Numbered from the stretch's first letter, positions 25,662 to 33,440 are shown. The stretch is 47,691 bases of DNA from Clostridia bacterium (GCA_017407325.1 JAFQWV010000016.1:1-47691); one strand, 5' to 3'. The notes: generated by a model from the letters alone, not told the origin. A program made the numbers and translations.

Positions 25662-26357
25662 ATGGTAGTAGAACAATTATTAAAGTATCAGGAAGTAGAC
25701 GAAAAGCTAAAGGCTATTGAAGATGGGCTTAAGGGTAGTGAAGAATTTAAAAAATACGCTCAAGCAACTAAATTTTTAAAGACTGTTGACGATAGTAGAG
25801 CTTTATACGAAGATAGATCTGCTGCGCTTATTTCCAACTTTAACGAAAAACAAAGCGAACTATCAAAGCTTATCGACGAAATGAACGACTTAAGCGAAAC
25901 GCTTGGCGAAGATGCTGAAGAAAAAGAAATTTCTTTTTTAACTAAGCGCGCAAGCGAACTTCAAAAGAAATTGCAAAGCTTAGAAGCTCAAATTCAAAAG
26001 CTCGAATCTGAAATTAAAGAAGTTTTAACTCAGTATTCTACCTTTGTTAAAAAAACTAAGGTTTATATGGAACAAAGAAAAGAAAACAAGGAAAAATACG
26101 AAAAACTTCTTGCTGAAAAAGAAGCTGAAAGAAAGAGTATCACAGATGAACTAAAAGGTCTTGAAAAGGATATTCCTGAAGAGCTTATGAAGATTTATAA
26201 AGATAAAAGAAAGGACGGCAAGTTCAAGATTGTGTGTAAAGTCGAAAACGGCTATTGTACGTCTTGTAATACCGAGCTTGTTATCGCAGAAAAGGAAAAA
26301 CTTAAAAAGGAAAAAATTATTGAGTGTCCAAACTGTCATAAACTTATTTACGTTTAA
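25662..26357 (+). CDS. Coiled-coil protein with C-terminal C4 zinc ribbon (DUF164/CT398 type)
   Basis: 231 residues. Residues about 1-175 are a long charged coiled coil (SELQKKLQSLEAQIQKLESE). The end is a zinc ribbon with two CxxC pairs, GYCTSCNTELV and IECPNCHKLIYV. This matches the zf-RING_7/CT398 group, often encoded after Nif3-like proteins, as here. It is proposed to bind nucleic acid or a secretion partner; no enzyme motif. Good Shine-Dalgarno (GGAGAC). Confidence 0.85.
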   Translation: MVVEQLLKYQEVDEKLKAIEDGLKGSEEFKKYAQATKFLKTVDDSRALYEDRSAALISNFNEKQSELSKLIDEMNDLSETLGEDAEEKEISFLTKRASELQKKLQSLEAQIQKLESEIKEVLTQYSTFVKKTKVYMEQRKENKEKYEKLLAEKEAERKSITDELKGLEKDIPEELMKIYKDKRKDGKFKIVCKVENGYCTSCNTELVIAEKEKLKKEKIIECPNCHKLIYV

Positions 26358-26375
26358 AAAATTGTTAAAAAACGC

Positions 26376-26404
26376 TTGACAATAAGAAAAAATGTGTATA
26401 TAAT
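26376..26404 (+). promoter_or_regulatory. Strong promoter for the ylxM-ffh operon
   Basis: Perfect -35 TTGACA (26376-26381), 17-base spacer and perfect -10 TATAAT (26399-26404). It starts 19 bases after the preceding gene and drives ylxM-ffh-rpsP-khpA. Confidence 0.85.
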
Positions 26405-26407
26405 TTT

Positions 26408-26441
26408 GGTGTAAGGTAAAAAAGCCTTACACCTTATTTTT
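26408..26441 (+). terminator. Terminator hairpin overlapping the ylxM-ffh transcription start
   Basis: GGTGTAAGG-TAAAAAAG-CCTTACACC followed by TTATTTTTT. It has the form of a strong terminator and would stop transcripts arriving from the zinc-ribbon gene. The promoter immediately before it predicts RNA starting near 26411, within the left arm. New transcripts would therefore carry only a 6-bp version, which may be a short 5' cap hairpin or a leaky attenuator. Confidence 0.7.
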
Positions 26442-26479
26442 TGTAAAAAGTTAATTTTTTATAAAAATTGGAAAATAGT

Positions 26480-26776
26480 ATGGATGAAAAAGTTTTGCTT
26501 TGCGGACTGTTTGAAGTCTACGGAAAGCTTTTAACAGACAAAAAACGCGAGATTTTCGAGCTTTATTATATGTGCGATCTATCGCTTTCGGAAGTTGCTG
26601 AAATAAAGGGCATAAGCCGTCAAAGCGTGCTTGATGCGTTAAAATCTGCAAAAAGCGAACTTTTAGAGTACGAAGAAAAGTTATCTTTTTATGAAATAAA
26701 GTCTAATTTATTAGAGCTTGGCAAATCTTTAGGCGACGACGCTTTATCAAGAATTACGGAGATTATTGAAGATTAA
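26480..26776 (+). CDS. ylxM: YlxM-like SRP-associated helix-turn-helix protein
   Basis: 98 residues from the ATG at 26480; an upstream TTG at 26468 is less likely. The core LLTDKKREIFELYYMCDLSLSEVAEIKGISRQSVLDALK is the sigma-region-4-like helix-turn-helix of UPF0122/YlxM, normally encoded before ffh, as here. Members bind and stimulate the signal recognition particle. The last base of its stop is the first base of the ffh ATG. Confidence 0.9.
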   Translation: MDEKVLLCGLFEVYGKLLTDKKREIFELYYMCDLSLSEVAEIKGISRQSVLDALKSAKSELLEYEEKLSFYEIKSNLLELGKSLGDDALSRITEIIED

Positions 26777-28092
26777 TGGCATTATTTTCATCATTAGGCG
26801 AAAAACTTAATCACGTTTTTTCTAAGCTTACCAAAAAAGGTAAGCTTACAGAGCTTGAGATTAAGCAAGCAATGCGCGAAATCCGTATTGCGCTACTTGA
26901 AGCTGACGTAAATTTACAGGTTGCAAAAGATTTTATCGCTCGCGTAAGTGAAAAAGCTGTTGGTCAAGAAATATTAAAGAGTTTAAGTCCAGCCCAACAA
27001 GTCGTATCAATCGTTCGTGACGAGCTTGTCGAGCTTATGGGTAGCACGAACTCTAAACTTGAAGTTGCGTCTAAACCGCCGACAGTTATAATGATGTGCG
27101 GTTTACAAGGTGCAGGTAAAACGACCTTATGCGGTAAACTTGCGCTATATCTTAAAAAACAAAACAAGAAACCGCTTCTTTGTGCGTGCGACATCTACCG
27201 ACCTGCTGCTATAAAGCAGCTACAAGTGGTTGGCTCGCAAGCTGGCGTAGAAGTGTTTGAAATGGGGCAAGTAAGCGCCGTTAAGATTGCTAAAAGCGCA
27301 ATCGAGCACGCAACGAAGTTCGGCTATGACACGGTTATCATAGATACTGCAGGTCGACTTCAGATTGACGAAGACCTGATGAAGGAGCTTGAAGAAGTTA
27401 AATCTGCCGTAAGTCCTAACGAAATACTTCTTACGGTTGACTCTATGACAGGTCAAGTTGCAGTAGGCGTTGCAGAAGAGTTTAACCGTAGACTTGACGT
27501 AACCGGCGTAGTTTTAACAAAGCTTGACGGTGATACTCGTGGTGGTGCGTGCCTTTCTATTAAAGCTGTTACGGGTAAACCGATAAAATTCTCGTCAGTC
27601 GGCGAAAAGCTTACCGATTTAGAACTTTTCTATCCTGATCGTATGGCATCGAGAATTTTGGGTATGGGCGACGTTCTATCCCTTATCGAAAAGGCACAAA
27701 ACGCAGTAACGGAAGATCAAGCGAAGAAACTCGAAAAGAAAATGAGAGATAATTCGTTCGATTTAGAAGATTATCTAGAACAGATTGATATGCTTAAAAA
27801 TATGGGTGGCGCGCAAAGTTTAGTTGCAATGCTTCCCGGTATGGGCAAAATGAAAATCAAAGAAGAAGACATTGACGAAAAGGCTATTTACCGTACGAAA
27901 GCGATAATTCAGTCAATGACTAAAAAAGAGAGAAAGGATCCGTCGATTTTAAACTATTCAAGAAAAAATCGTATCGCTAAAGGTAGTGGAACAAGTCTTC
28001 AAGAAATTAACAGACTTTTAAAGCAGTTTGATCAAACCAAACAGCTTATGAAACAAATGAAAAACGGCAGAAAATTACCGTTTAAATTTTAA
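26776..28092 (+). CDS. ffh: Signal recognition particle GTPase Ffh
   Basis: 438 residues. The N domain is followed by the G domain with GLQGAGKTTLCGKLA, the DIYRPAA and DTAGRLQIDE motifs, TKLDGDTRGG and the closing GEKLTDLELF. The Met-rich M domain carries SMTKKERKDPSILNYSRKNR followed by IAKGSGTSLQEIN for SRP RNA binding. It targets nascent membrane proteins to FtsY. No SRP RNA gene was found in this window. Normal length. Confidence 0.97.
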   Translation: MALFSSLGEKLNHVFSKLTKKGKLTELEIKQAMREIRIALLEADVNLQVAKDFIARVSEKAVGQEILKSLSPAQQVVSIVRDELVELMGSTNSKLEVASKPPTVIMMCGLQGAGKTTLCGKLALYLKKQNKKPLLCACDIYRPAAIKQLQVVGSQAGVEVFEMGQVSAVKIAKSAIEHATKFGYDTVIIDTAGRLQIDEDLMKELEEVKSAVSPNEILLTVDSMTGQVAVGVAEEFNRRLDVTGVVLTKLDGDTRGGACLSIKAVTGKPIKFSSVGEKLTDLELFYPDRMASRILGMGDVLSLIEKAQNAVTEDQAKKLEKKMRDNSFDLEDYLEQIDMLKNMGGAQSLVAMLPGMGKMKIKEEDIDEKAIYRTKAIIQSMTKKERKDPSILNYSRKNRIAKGSGTSLQEINRLLKQFDQTKQLMKQMKNGRKLPFKF

Positions 28093-28141
28093 TAAATGAT
28101 AAAAATAAAAAATATATAACAAACATTTGGAGGAAAGAAAA

Positions 28142-28438
28142 ATGGCAGTTAAAATGAGATTGACTAGAATGGGCGACAAGAAGTCTCCTTTCTATCGTAT
28201 CGTAGTAGTTGATGCAAGAGTTGCACGTGACGGTAAGTATATCGATAAAATCGGTCACTACAATCCTATTAAGCAACCTGCAGAAGTTGTAATTGATGCA
28301 GATAAGGCTAAAGATTGGTTGTCTAAAGGCGTTCAACCTACTGAAACGGTAAGATCACTTTTAATTAACGCAGGCGTTATTGAAAAACCTACTAAGCTTT
28401 CACCTGCAAAAACTAACCCTAAGAAAAAGAAAGGCTAA
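28142..28438 (+). CDS. rpsP: 30S ribosomal protein bS16
   Basis: 98 residues starting MAVKMRLTRMGDKKSPFYRI with GGAGG 8 bases before the ATG; an in-frame ATG 5 codons earlier lies too close to that site. The segments VVDARVARDGKYIDKIGHYN and ADKAKDWLSKGVQPTETVRS are standard. The C-terminal Lys-rich tail is normal. Follows ffh by 49 bases. Confidence 0.97.
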   Translation: MAVKMRLTRMGDKKSPFYRIVVVDARVARDGKYIDKIGHYNPIKQPAEVVIDADKAKDWLSKGVQPTETVRSLLINAGVIEKPTKLSPAKTNPKKKKG

Positions 28439-28460
28439 TTTTTAATTAATAGGTGCTGTT

Positions 28461-28703
28461 ATGTTAGATTTAATCAAATATATCGTTAATCAATTTGCTG
28501 AAAAGAAAGATGAGATTGATTATATCGTTACAGAAAACGGTGATTTGATTAACGTTACTATCGTTTTAGACGAAGACGATATGGGTAAAGTTATCGGTCG
28601 CCAAGGCAAAATTGCCAAAGCGCTCAGAACTATCGTTAAGAGTGCGTCACAAAAATCTGGCAAGAAATATAATATTGAGATTAAGGAAAAAGGAGAAATT
28701 TAA
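28461..28703 (+). CDS. khpA: KH-domain RNA-binding protein KhpA
   Basis: 80 residues, a single KH domain with the GxxG loop in DMGKVIGRQGKIAKALRTIV. KhpA partners with KhpB/EloR in RNA binding and control of cell elongation in Firmicutes. The usual rpsP-khpA-rimM order is kept, but here a terminator overlaps its end and a 357-base gap separates it from rimM. Confidence 0.92.
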   Translation: MLDLIKYIVNQFAEKKDEIDYIVTENGDLINVTIVLDEDDMGKVIGRQGKIAKALRTIVKSASQKSGKKYNIEIKEKGEI

Positions 28704-28720
28704 TAATTCTCCTTTTTTTT
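28687..28720 (+). terminator. Terminator overlapping the khpA stop codon
   Basis: AAAAAGGAGAA and TTCTCCTTTTT (28687-28717) pair across a 9-base loop, with T8 at 28713-28720. The left arm encodes the last khpA codons, so the operon ends within the gene. Confidence 0.85.
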
Positions 28721-28752
28721 AAAAGCCATATAAACGGCGCATTTCTGCGTTT

Positions 28753-28813
28753 CTTTTGAGTGCGCTCGACCTTGATGACCGTCTAGGTCTATCAAGCCCA
28801 ATCGCACTCAAAG
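28753..28813. ncRNA. Unassigned strongly structured element between khpA and rimM
   Basis: An outer 10-bp stem (TTTGAGTGCG 28755-28764 with CGCACTCAAA 28803-28812) encloses CTTGAT/ATCAAG (28771-28776 with 28791-28796) and GACC/GGTC (28777-28780 with 28786-28789). It is 20 bp in total with asymmetric internal loops. There is no T-tail on either strand. It lies after a terminator and before the rimM promoter. It does not match SRP RNA, 6S or a T-box. It could be a small RNA, a processed hairpin or a DNA element. Confidence 0.45.
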
Positions 28814-28849
28814 AGCCTTGAACTGCTTGTTTCTATGTCTTTTAAATCG

Positions 28850-28878
28850 TTGAAATAGGTAGAGATAAATTATATAAT
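28850..28878 (+). promoter_or_regulatory. Promoter for the rimM-trmD operon
   Basis: -35 TTGAAA (28850-28855), 17-base spacer, -10 TATAAT (28873-28878). Transcription would start near 28885, giving a leader of about 175 bases that contains the whole hairpin array B. Confidence 0.7.
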
Positions 28879-28916
28879 TAATAAAATCCTTAAAAAAAAA
28901 TTATATAAATTTGACG

Positions 28917-29050
28917 GCGTTTTGAAAAAACGCACGACCTTTACGCAATTTGTAAAAATTGCTATCGAGCAAAACGGTAGTTTTGCATATCGAGCGCCAT
29001 ATTTGGCGCATATCGAGTTGCTTTAGCAACATATCGAGCACTTATAGTGC
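28917..29050 (-). repeat. Micro-hairpin array B (spacer atatcga) in the rimM leader
   Basis: From left: cap hairpin GCGTTTT-GAA-AAAACGC, then ACGACCTTTAC, then GCAATTT-GTAA-AAATTGC, GCAAAAC-GGTA-GTTTTGC, GCGCCA-TATT-TGGCGC, GTTGC-TTTA-GCAAC and GCACT-TAT-AGTGC. The spacers are tatcga once and atatcga three times. Read on the minus strand it has the same order as arrays E and F: hairpins spaced by tcgatat, then GTANNGGTCG and a cap hairpin. It ends 10 bases before the rimM ATG and replaces the Shine-Dalgarno region. Confidence 0.8.
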
Positions 29051-29060
29051 ATTAACAATC

Positions 29061-29564
29061 ATGGATGACAAAATTTTAATCGGAACAATTTTAAAACCGC
29101 AAGGTATTTTGGGAGAACTCAAAATTAAAGACTTATCAGACGGGTTTGATTCTGTCTGTGATATTAAAACTGTCGAAATTGACGGATCAGAATATAAAGT
29201 TTTAAATATTCGCGCCTTTTCTAACAGTTTGTTTTTAAGTTTATCGGGAATTTATGACAGAAATACTGCCGAAGCTTTCCGAGGTAAAAGTGTTTACGCC
29301 AAAAGAAGTGAAATCAACAAAGCTGACGACGAGTTTTTTATCGTTGACGTTTTAGGTTGTACACTTTGTCTTTCAAGCGGAAAAGAACTTGGTGAGATTT
29401 TGGATATATCTTCTGCAAAAGTGGATATTTATACAATTTCTACGCCAGAAGGAAAGGCGGTTTTCCCTATGCTTAAAGAGCTTAAACCGATTTTTGATAT
29501 TGAAAATAAGCGCGTTACGGTTGACTGTAAACGTTTTACTGAGGTCGTAATGTATGAAGATTGA
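29061..29564 (+). CDS. rimM: Ribosome maturation factor RimM
   Basis: 167 residues from the ATG at 29061; the frame stays open upstream but only through the hairpin array, and MDDKILIGTILKPQGILGEL is the family start. The PRC-barrel half has YAKRSEINKADDEFFIVDVL and VFPMLKELKPIFDIENKRVT. It assists 16S processing and 30S assembly by binding uS19. No Shine-Dalgarno is visible before the ATG. Overlaps trmD by 11 bases. Confidence 0.92.
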   Translation: MDDKILIGTILKPQGILGELKIKDLSDGFDSVCDIKTVEIDGSEYKVLNIRAFSNSLFLSLSGIYDRNTAEAFRGKSVYAKRSEINKADDEFFIVDVLGCTLCLSSGKELGEILDISSAKVDIYTISTPEGKAVFPMLKELKPIFDIENKRVTVDCKRFTEVVMYED

Positions 29565-30222
29565 TATATTAACGCTTTTTCCTGAAATGTTTTCACCACT
29601 AAAGGAAAGCATTATCGGAAGAGCTGTTGAGAGTGGAAAAGTTGAAATAAATATCCACGACATAAGAGATTGGACGGAAAATAAGCACAAGCGTTGCGAC
29701 GATTATCCGTTTGGTGGTGGGGCAGGTATGGTAATGATGGCTCAGCCTATCGCGTCTTGTATTGACGAGATTGACTCAGATCACAAAAGTTATCGAGTGT
29801 TTATGTCGCCAAAAGGCAAAACTTTTAACCAAAGCATGGTAAAACCACTAATAGAAAAAGAAAATTTACTCTTTTTGTGTGGACACTACGAAGGTGTTGA
29901 TCAACGCGTTTTAGATATGTATTTTGACGACGAAATTTCTATCGGCGATTTCGTTTTAACAGGTGGCGAGCTTCCTGCAATGGTTATAACTGATGCGATT
30001 TGCCGATACGTTGACGGAGTTATTGCAAGCGATTCGCTTTCGCAAGAAAGCTTTACAAACGACCTTTTAGAGTATCCACAGTACACACGACCAAGCGTTT
30101 TTCGTGGAGTAGAAGTTCCTAAGGTCTTGCTTTCTGGAAATCACCAAGAAGTTGACAAGTGGAGAAAAGAGCAATCGCTTGAAATTACTAAAAAGAAACG
30201 CCCGGATTTATTAAAAAAATAA
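29554..30222 (+). CDS. trmD: tRNA (guanine37-N1)-methyltransferase
   Basis: 222 residues starting MKIDILTLFPEMFSPLKESI. The SPOUT knot motifs YPFGGGAGMVMMAQP, LCGHYEGVDQRVLDMYFDDE and ISIGDFVLTGGELPAM are complete. It methylates G37 of tRNAs with G36 and prevents frameshifting. Start lies inside the end of rimM, so the two are coupled. Confidence 0.96.
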   Translation: MKIDILTLFPEMFSPLKESIIGRAVESGKVEINIHDIRDWTENKHKRCDDYPFGGGAGMVMMAQPIASCIDEIDSDHKSYRVFMSPKGKTFNQSMVKPLIEKENLLFLCGHYEGVDQRVLDMYFDDEISIGDFVLTGGELPAMVITDAICRYVDGVIASDSLSQESFTNDLLEYPQYTRPSVFRGVEVPKVLLSGNHQEVDKWRKEQSLEITKKKRPDLLKK

Positions 30223-30231
30223 AGGTGAATT

Positions 30232-31089
30232 ATGCAACATATTCAATGGTTTCCCGGTCATATGACCAAGGCAATGAGAATGATGGAAGAAAATTTGAAG
30301 CTGTGCGACGGAGCAATTTACGTGCTTGACGCTCGCGCAAGTTTTGCTTGCATAAATTTAAACCTTTTAAAGATATTTAACAACAAACCGGTCTTATATC
30401 TAATAAACAAATCCGACCTTATTTCGCAAAGCGATTTAAACAAAGTTATAGACTGGTTTAAGCAAAATAACAAGCCTTGTTTAGCGACGGTTGGAACAAG
30501 TCAAAAAGACGGAAAAGCCGTCTATAACGCGATTTACAGCCTTTTAAAGGATAAAATTGAAGAGAGAAAGGCAAAAGGAGTAAATAAAGCCTTGCGCTTT
30601 ATGGTTTGTGGCATTCCTAACACAGGAAAGTCGACTGTAATTAATACGCTGTCTGGAAGAAAGACGGCGCAAACGGGTGATAAGGCTGGCGTAACGAAGG
30701 GTAAGCAGTGGATAAAGCTTGAAGGTCTTGAGCTTTTAGACACTCCGGGAACTATGCCACCAAGCTTTGAAAATCAAGCTTACGCGCACCACCTTGCGTA
30801 TATCGGTAGCGTGAACGACGATATTTTAGATATTGAAACGCTTTGCTTGGATTTTATTGAAGAAATGGAAACGGTCAGTCCTAACTTAATTAAAGAAAAG
30901 TACGGCGCTAGTGGTGAAACTCCACTTGAAATATTCAATAGCGTTTGTTTAAAGCGTGGTTACATTTTAAGAAAAGGCGAGCCAGATTATACTCGTGGTG
31001 CAAAAGCCGTTTTAGACGATTTCAGAAAAGGTAAGCTTGGGAAAATTTGTTTAGAAACTAAAGAGATAAAGATTTATGACAATAAGTAA
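30232..31089 (+). CDS. ylqF: Ribosome biogenesis GTPase YlqF/RbgA
   Basis: 285 residues, a circularly permuted GTPase. It opens HIQWFPGHMTKAMRMMEENL, and G4 (NKSDL) comes before G1 (GIPNTGKST), then the switch (TGDKAGVTKGKQWIKL) and G3 (DTPG). It acts in late 50S assembly. Good Shine-Dalgarno. Its end overlaps rnhB by 14 bases. Confidence 0.95.
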   Translation: MQHIQWFPGHMTKAMRMMEENLKLCDGAIYVLDARASFACINLNLLKIFNNKPVLYLINKSDLISQSDLNKVIDWFKQNNKPCLATVGTSQKDGKAVYNAIYSLLKDKIEERKAKGVNKALRFMVCGIPNTGKSTVINTLSGRKTAQTGDKAGVTKGKQWIKLEGLELLDTPGTMPPSFENQAYAHHLAYIGSVNDDILDIETLCLDFIEEMETVSPNLIKEKYGASGETPLEIFNSVCLKRGYILRKGEPDYTRGAKAVLDDFRKGKLGKICLETKEIKIYDNK

Positions 31090-31699
31090 TTTAGAATACG
31101 AAAAAAAGCACCGTGAACTTGGTGTGACTTACATAGCCGGGGTTGACGAAGTTGGGCGTGGTCCACTTGCAGGGCCAGTCGTTTGTGCGTCAGTTATTAT
31201 GCCACTTGACGACGATAAAATTATCGAAGGCATAACCGACAGCAAAAAGATTTCAGAAAAGAAGAGAAAAGTTCTGTCTGACAAGATTAAAGAAGTTGCG
31301 TTATCTTACTGCATTTATGAAATTTCACCCGAAGTTATCGACGAGATAAATATCTTAGAGGCAACTAAAAAGTGTATGTCTAGCGCGGTTAACGGGTTAA
31401 AAATAGAACCTGAAGTCGTTTTTGTAGACGCGCTAAAGCTTGATATTTCTTATCCGCAAGAGTCGATAATAAAGGGAGATGCGCTAAGTTATTCGATAGG
31501 CGCTGCGTCAATAATTGCAAAAGTATACCGTGACGAGCTTATGGAAAAGCTTGACGAAACTTACCCTGAATACGGCTTTAAAAAGCATAAGGGATACGGA
31601 ACTAAAGCACATATTGATACCATTAAGGAGATTGGTCCATGTCCGATACACCGAAAAACTTTTATAAAAAACTTTTGGGGTCAAAAGGAGAAAAAATAG
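31076..31699 (+). CDS. rnhB: Ribonuclease HII
   Basis: 207 residues. The catalytic start IAGVDEVGRGPLAGPVVCAS gives the DEGRG-type motif (Asp, Glu). Further acidic ligands are in VFVDAL and KVYRDELM. The closing HKGYGTKAHIDTIKEIGPCP followed by IHRKTF is typical. It removes RNA from RNA-DNA hybrids. Overlaps both neighbours (ylqF by 14, yraN by 61 bases). Confidence 0.95.
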   Translation: MTISNLEYEKKHRELGVTYIAGVDEVGRGPLAGPVVCASVIMPLDDDKIIEGITDSKKISEKKRKVLSDKIKEVALSYCIYEISPEVIDEINILEATKKCMSSAVNGLKIEPEVVFVDALKLDISYPQESIIKGDALSYSIGAASIIAKVYRDELMEKLDETYPEYGFKKHKGYGTKAHIDTIKEIGPCPIHRKTFIKNFWGQKEKK

Positions 31700-32001
31700 C
31701 CGAAAAATATCTTAAAAAACAAGGCTATGCAATCTTAGAAAAAAATTATAAAACGCACTACGGCGAAGCCGATTTAATCGCTTCAAAAGACGGCGTTATC
31801 GTTTTTATTGAAGTAAAAACCAGAACTTCAACAGAATACGGACTTCCATGTGAAGCAGTGGACGGTAAAAAGCAAAACCGTTATAGAAGAATTTGCGAAT
31901 ACTTTTTCTATGAGCGCCGTTTTGACAACGTTGAAGTTCGCTTTGACGTGATTGAAATTTTAGGTGATGAAATTAACCATATAATAGACGCTTTTATTTA
32001 G
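31639..32001 (+). CDS. yraN: YraN/UPF0102 nuclease-fold protein
   Basis: 120 residues. The restriction-nuclease-like core HYGEADLIASKDGVIVFIEV followed by KTR keeps the E-D-ExK pattern, flanked by GEKIAEKYLKKQGYAILEKN. The start at 31639 lies 61 bases inside rnhB but has an excellent Shine-Dalgarno (AAGGAG, 8 bases away), so the overlap is real. No activity is firmly established for the family. Its place after rnhB is conserved in many bacteria. Confidence 0.9.
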   Translation: MSDTPKNFYKKLLGSKGEKIAEKYLKKQGYAILEKNYKTHYGEADLIASKDGVIVFIEVKTRTSTEYGLPCEAVDGKKQNRYRRICEYFFYERRFDNVEVRFDVIEILGDEINHIIDAFI

Positions 32002-32008
32002 GTAACTT

Positions 32009-33130
32009 ATGAAAATTGCAGTTTCTGCCGCATCGGGAATAGAAGCGGTTGTTAAAAGAGAATTATATAATTTAGGTATTGAAAATGCGCCTGCCGTAAA
32101 CGGCAGGCTGATTTTTGATGGCGATTTATCCGATATTGAAAAGTGCAATCTTTATTTGCGATCAGCTAGTCGCGTTTTGATTGTTTTAAAAGAATTTAAA
32201 GCAGAAAACTTTGACGAGCTTTTTGACGGAATTTTCGATATTGACTGGAAAAATTACCTGTCTTACGATGCGAAAATCGTAGTTGACGCTAAATGTGTTC
32301 GCTCAAAAATCTATGCGATAAGCGCAACGCAAAGTATCGTTAAAAAGGCGATTTGTCAAAAAATGTTCAAACAGTTTAAACGTTCGACTTTGCCAGAAAC
32401 GGGTGCGCGTTATAAGATTGAAGTATCAATTTTAAAAGACTATTGCACGGTATCGCTTGATACGTCGGGCGAAGGGCTTCATAGACGTGGCTACAGAACT
32501 TTAGTGGGCGATGCACCACTTAAAGAAAATATAGCGTCTGCGCTTATTCAATTATCCGTTTGGAAGCCGTCAAGACCGTTCGTTGATTTATTTTGTGGTT
32601 CAGGAACTTTGCCGATAGAAGCCGCTTTGATTGCTAAGGGTGTGCCTAGTGGGATAGGGCGCGACTTTGATTTCTTGCACTGGGAAAATTTTAAAAATAA
32701 CGGCTTTGAAGAATTAAAAAGTAAGGCTATGAGTTCGTTAAACGACGTTTCTGACGTGAAAATATGCGGTTTTGATATTGACGAAAAACATATTAGACTT
32801 GCCCGTGAACACGCAAAACGCGCAGGTGTTTCAGATATGATACACTTCCAGCGCGCCGATATGCGTGACTTTTCTACAAAAGATAAGCGAGGTGTAATTA
32901 TATCCAATCCACCGTACGGAGAAAGGCTTGAAGACCGTCGCGAGATAGAAACGCTTTACCGCGACTTTGGAAAACTTGCAAAAGGCTTAGATGATTGGTG
33001 TTTCTATACGATTACGCCTGTTACTGACTTTGAAAGATTGTTTGGCAAAAAAGCAGATAAGAAAAGAAAACTGTATAACGGAAGTATTGAGTGTGTGTAC
33101 TATTCGCACCTTGCTGAAATTAAAAAGTAA
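32009..33130 (+). CDS. THUMP-domain 23S rRNA (guanine-N2) methyltransferase, RlmL/YpsC-like
   Basis: 373 residues. An N-terminal THUMP region (about 40-155) precedes a methyltransferase with FVDLFCGSGTLPIEAALIAK, GFDIDEKHIRLAREHAKRAG, FQRADMRDF and the catalytic ISNPPYGERL. The GLHRRGYRTLVGDAPLKENI segment joins the two and is characteristic of RlmL/YpsC. It methylates a guanine in 23S rRNA (G2445 in the E. coli homologue). Hairpin array C starts within 10 bases of its stop. Confidence 0.88.
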   Translation: MKIAVSAASGIEAVVKRELYNLGIENAPAVNGRLIFDGDLSDIEKCNLYLRSASRVLIVLKEFKAENFDELFDGIFDIDWKNYLSYDAKIVVDAKCVRSKIYAISATQSIVKKAICQKMFKQFKRSTLPETGARYKIEVSILKDYCTVSLDTSGEGLHRRGYRTLVGDAPLKENIASALIQLSVWKPSRPFVDLFCGSGTLPIEAALIAKGVPSGIGRDFDFLHWENFKNNGFEELKSKAMSSLNDVSDVKICGFDIDEKHIRLAREHAKRAGVSDMIHFQRADMRDFSTKDKRGVIISNPPYGERLEDRREIETLYRDFGKLAKGLDDWCFYTITPVTDFERLFGKKADKKRKLYNGSIECVYYSHLAEIKK

Positions 33131-33132
33131 TG

Positions 33133-33395
33133 ATGATTTGCAAGCGTTGCTTGCATGATTTGCTAACTGAAGTTAGCGTGATTTGCAATCTGTGATTGCA
33201 TGATTTGAAAAACAAGTTTTTCATTATGGTCGTGAACGCTGTTGCGTTCCGAAGTATTGTATAAAAATACGGCAGTTTTGCAAAAACTGCGCGACAATAA
33301 TGCAAATCTTTTGATTTGCAAATCATGAAAGCCGTGCTTTCAAATCACGAGCGACTTCGGTCGCTCAAATCATGAAGATGCAATCTTCAAATCAT
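33133..33395. repeat. Micro-hairpin array C (spacer atgattt, flipping to aaatcat)
   Basis: Left half, spacers atgattt or gtgattt: GCAAGC-GTT-GCTTGC, GCTAACT-GA-AGTTAGC, GCAATC-TGT-GATTGC, GAAAAAC-AA-GTTTTTC. Centre: ATTATGGTCG then the cap GAACGC-TGTT-GCGTTC, a GTATT/AATAC hairpin and a GCAGTTTT/AAAACTGC hairpin. Right half, spacers aaatcat or aaatcac: GCAAATC-TTTT-GATTTGC, GAAAGC-CGT-GCTTTC, GAGCGAC-TTCG-GTCGCTC, GAAGAT-GCA-ATCTTC, then T8. The spacers of the halves are reverse complements. The 370-base gap between rlmL-like and the next gene holds nothing else except a promoter. Confidence 0.85.
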
Positions 33396-33440
33396 TTTTT
33401 TTATATTTTAAAAAATTTATAAAAATTTTTCAAATTGCTA

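Noticed and set aside
28753-28813. The structured element as SRP RNA or another known small RNA
   Set aside because: It lacks the SRP GGAA tetraloop with its asymmetric helix 8 loops and is not near a standard ffs context. No 6S, tmRNA or RNase P core is present.
28959-29060. Longer RimM with a 34-residue N-terminal extension
   Set aside because: The extension translates hairpins and spacers, has no family similarity and would start inside the array. MDDKILIGTILKPQG is the normal RimM start.
33120-33326. 68-codon minus-strand frame after the rlmL-like gene
   Set aside because: It is made entirely of hairpin array C; its internal peptide repeats (KSCNHRLQI, KSCKQRLQI) only mirror the repeated spacers.
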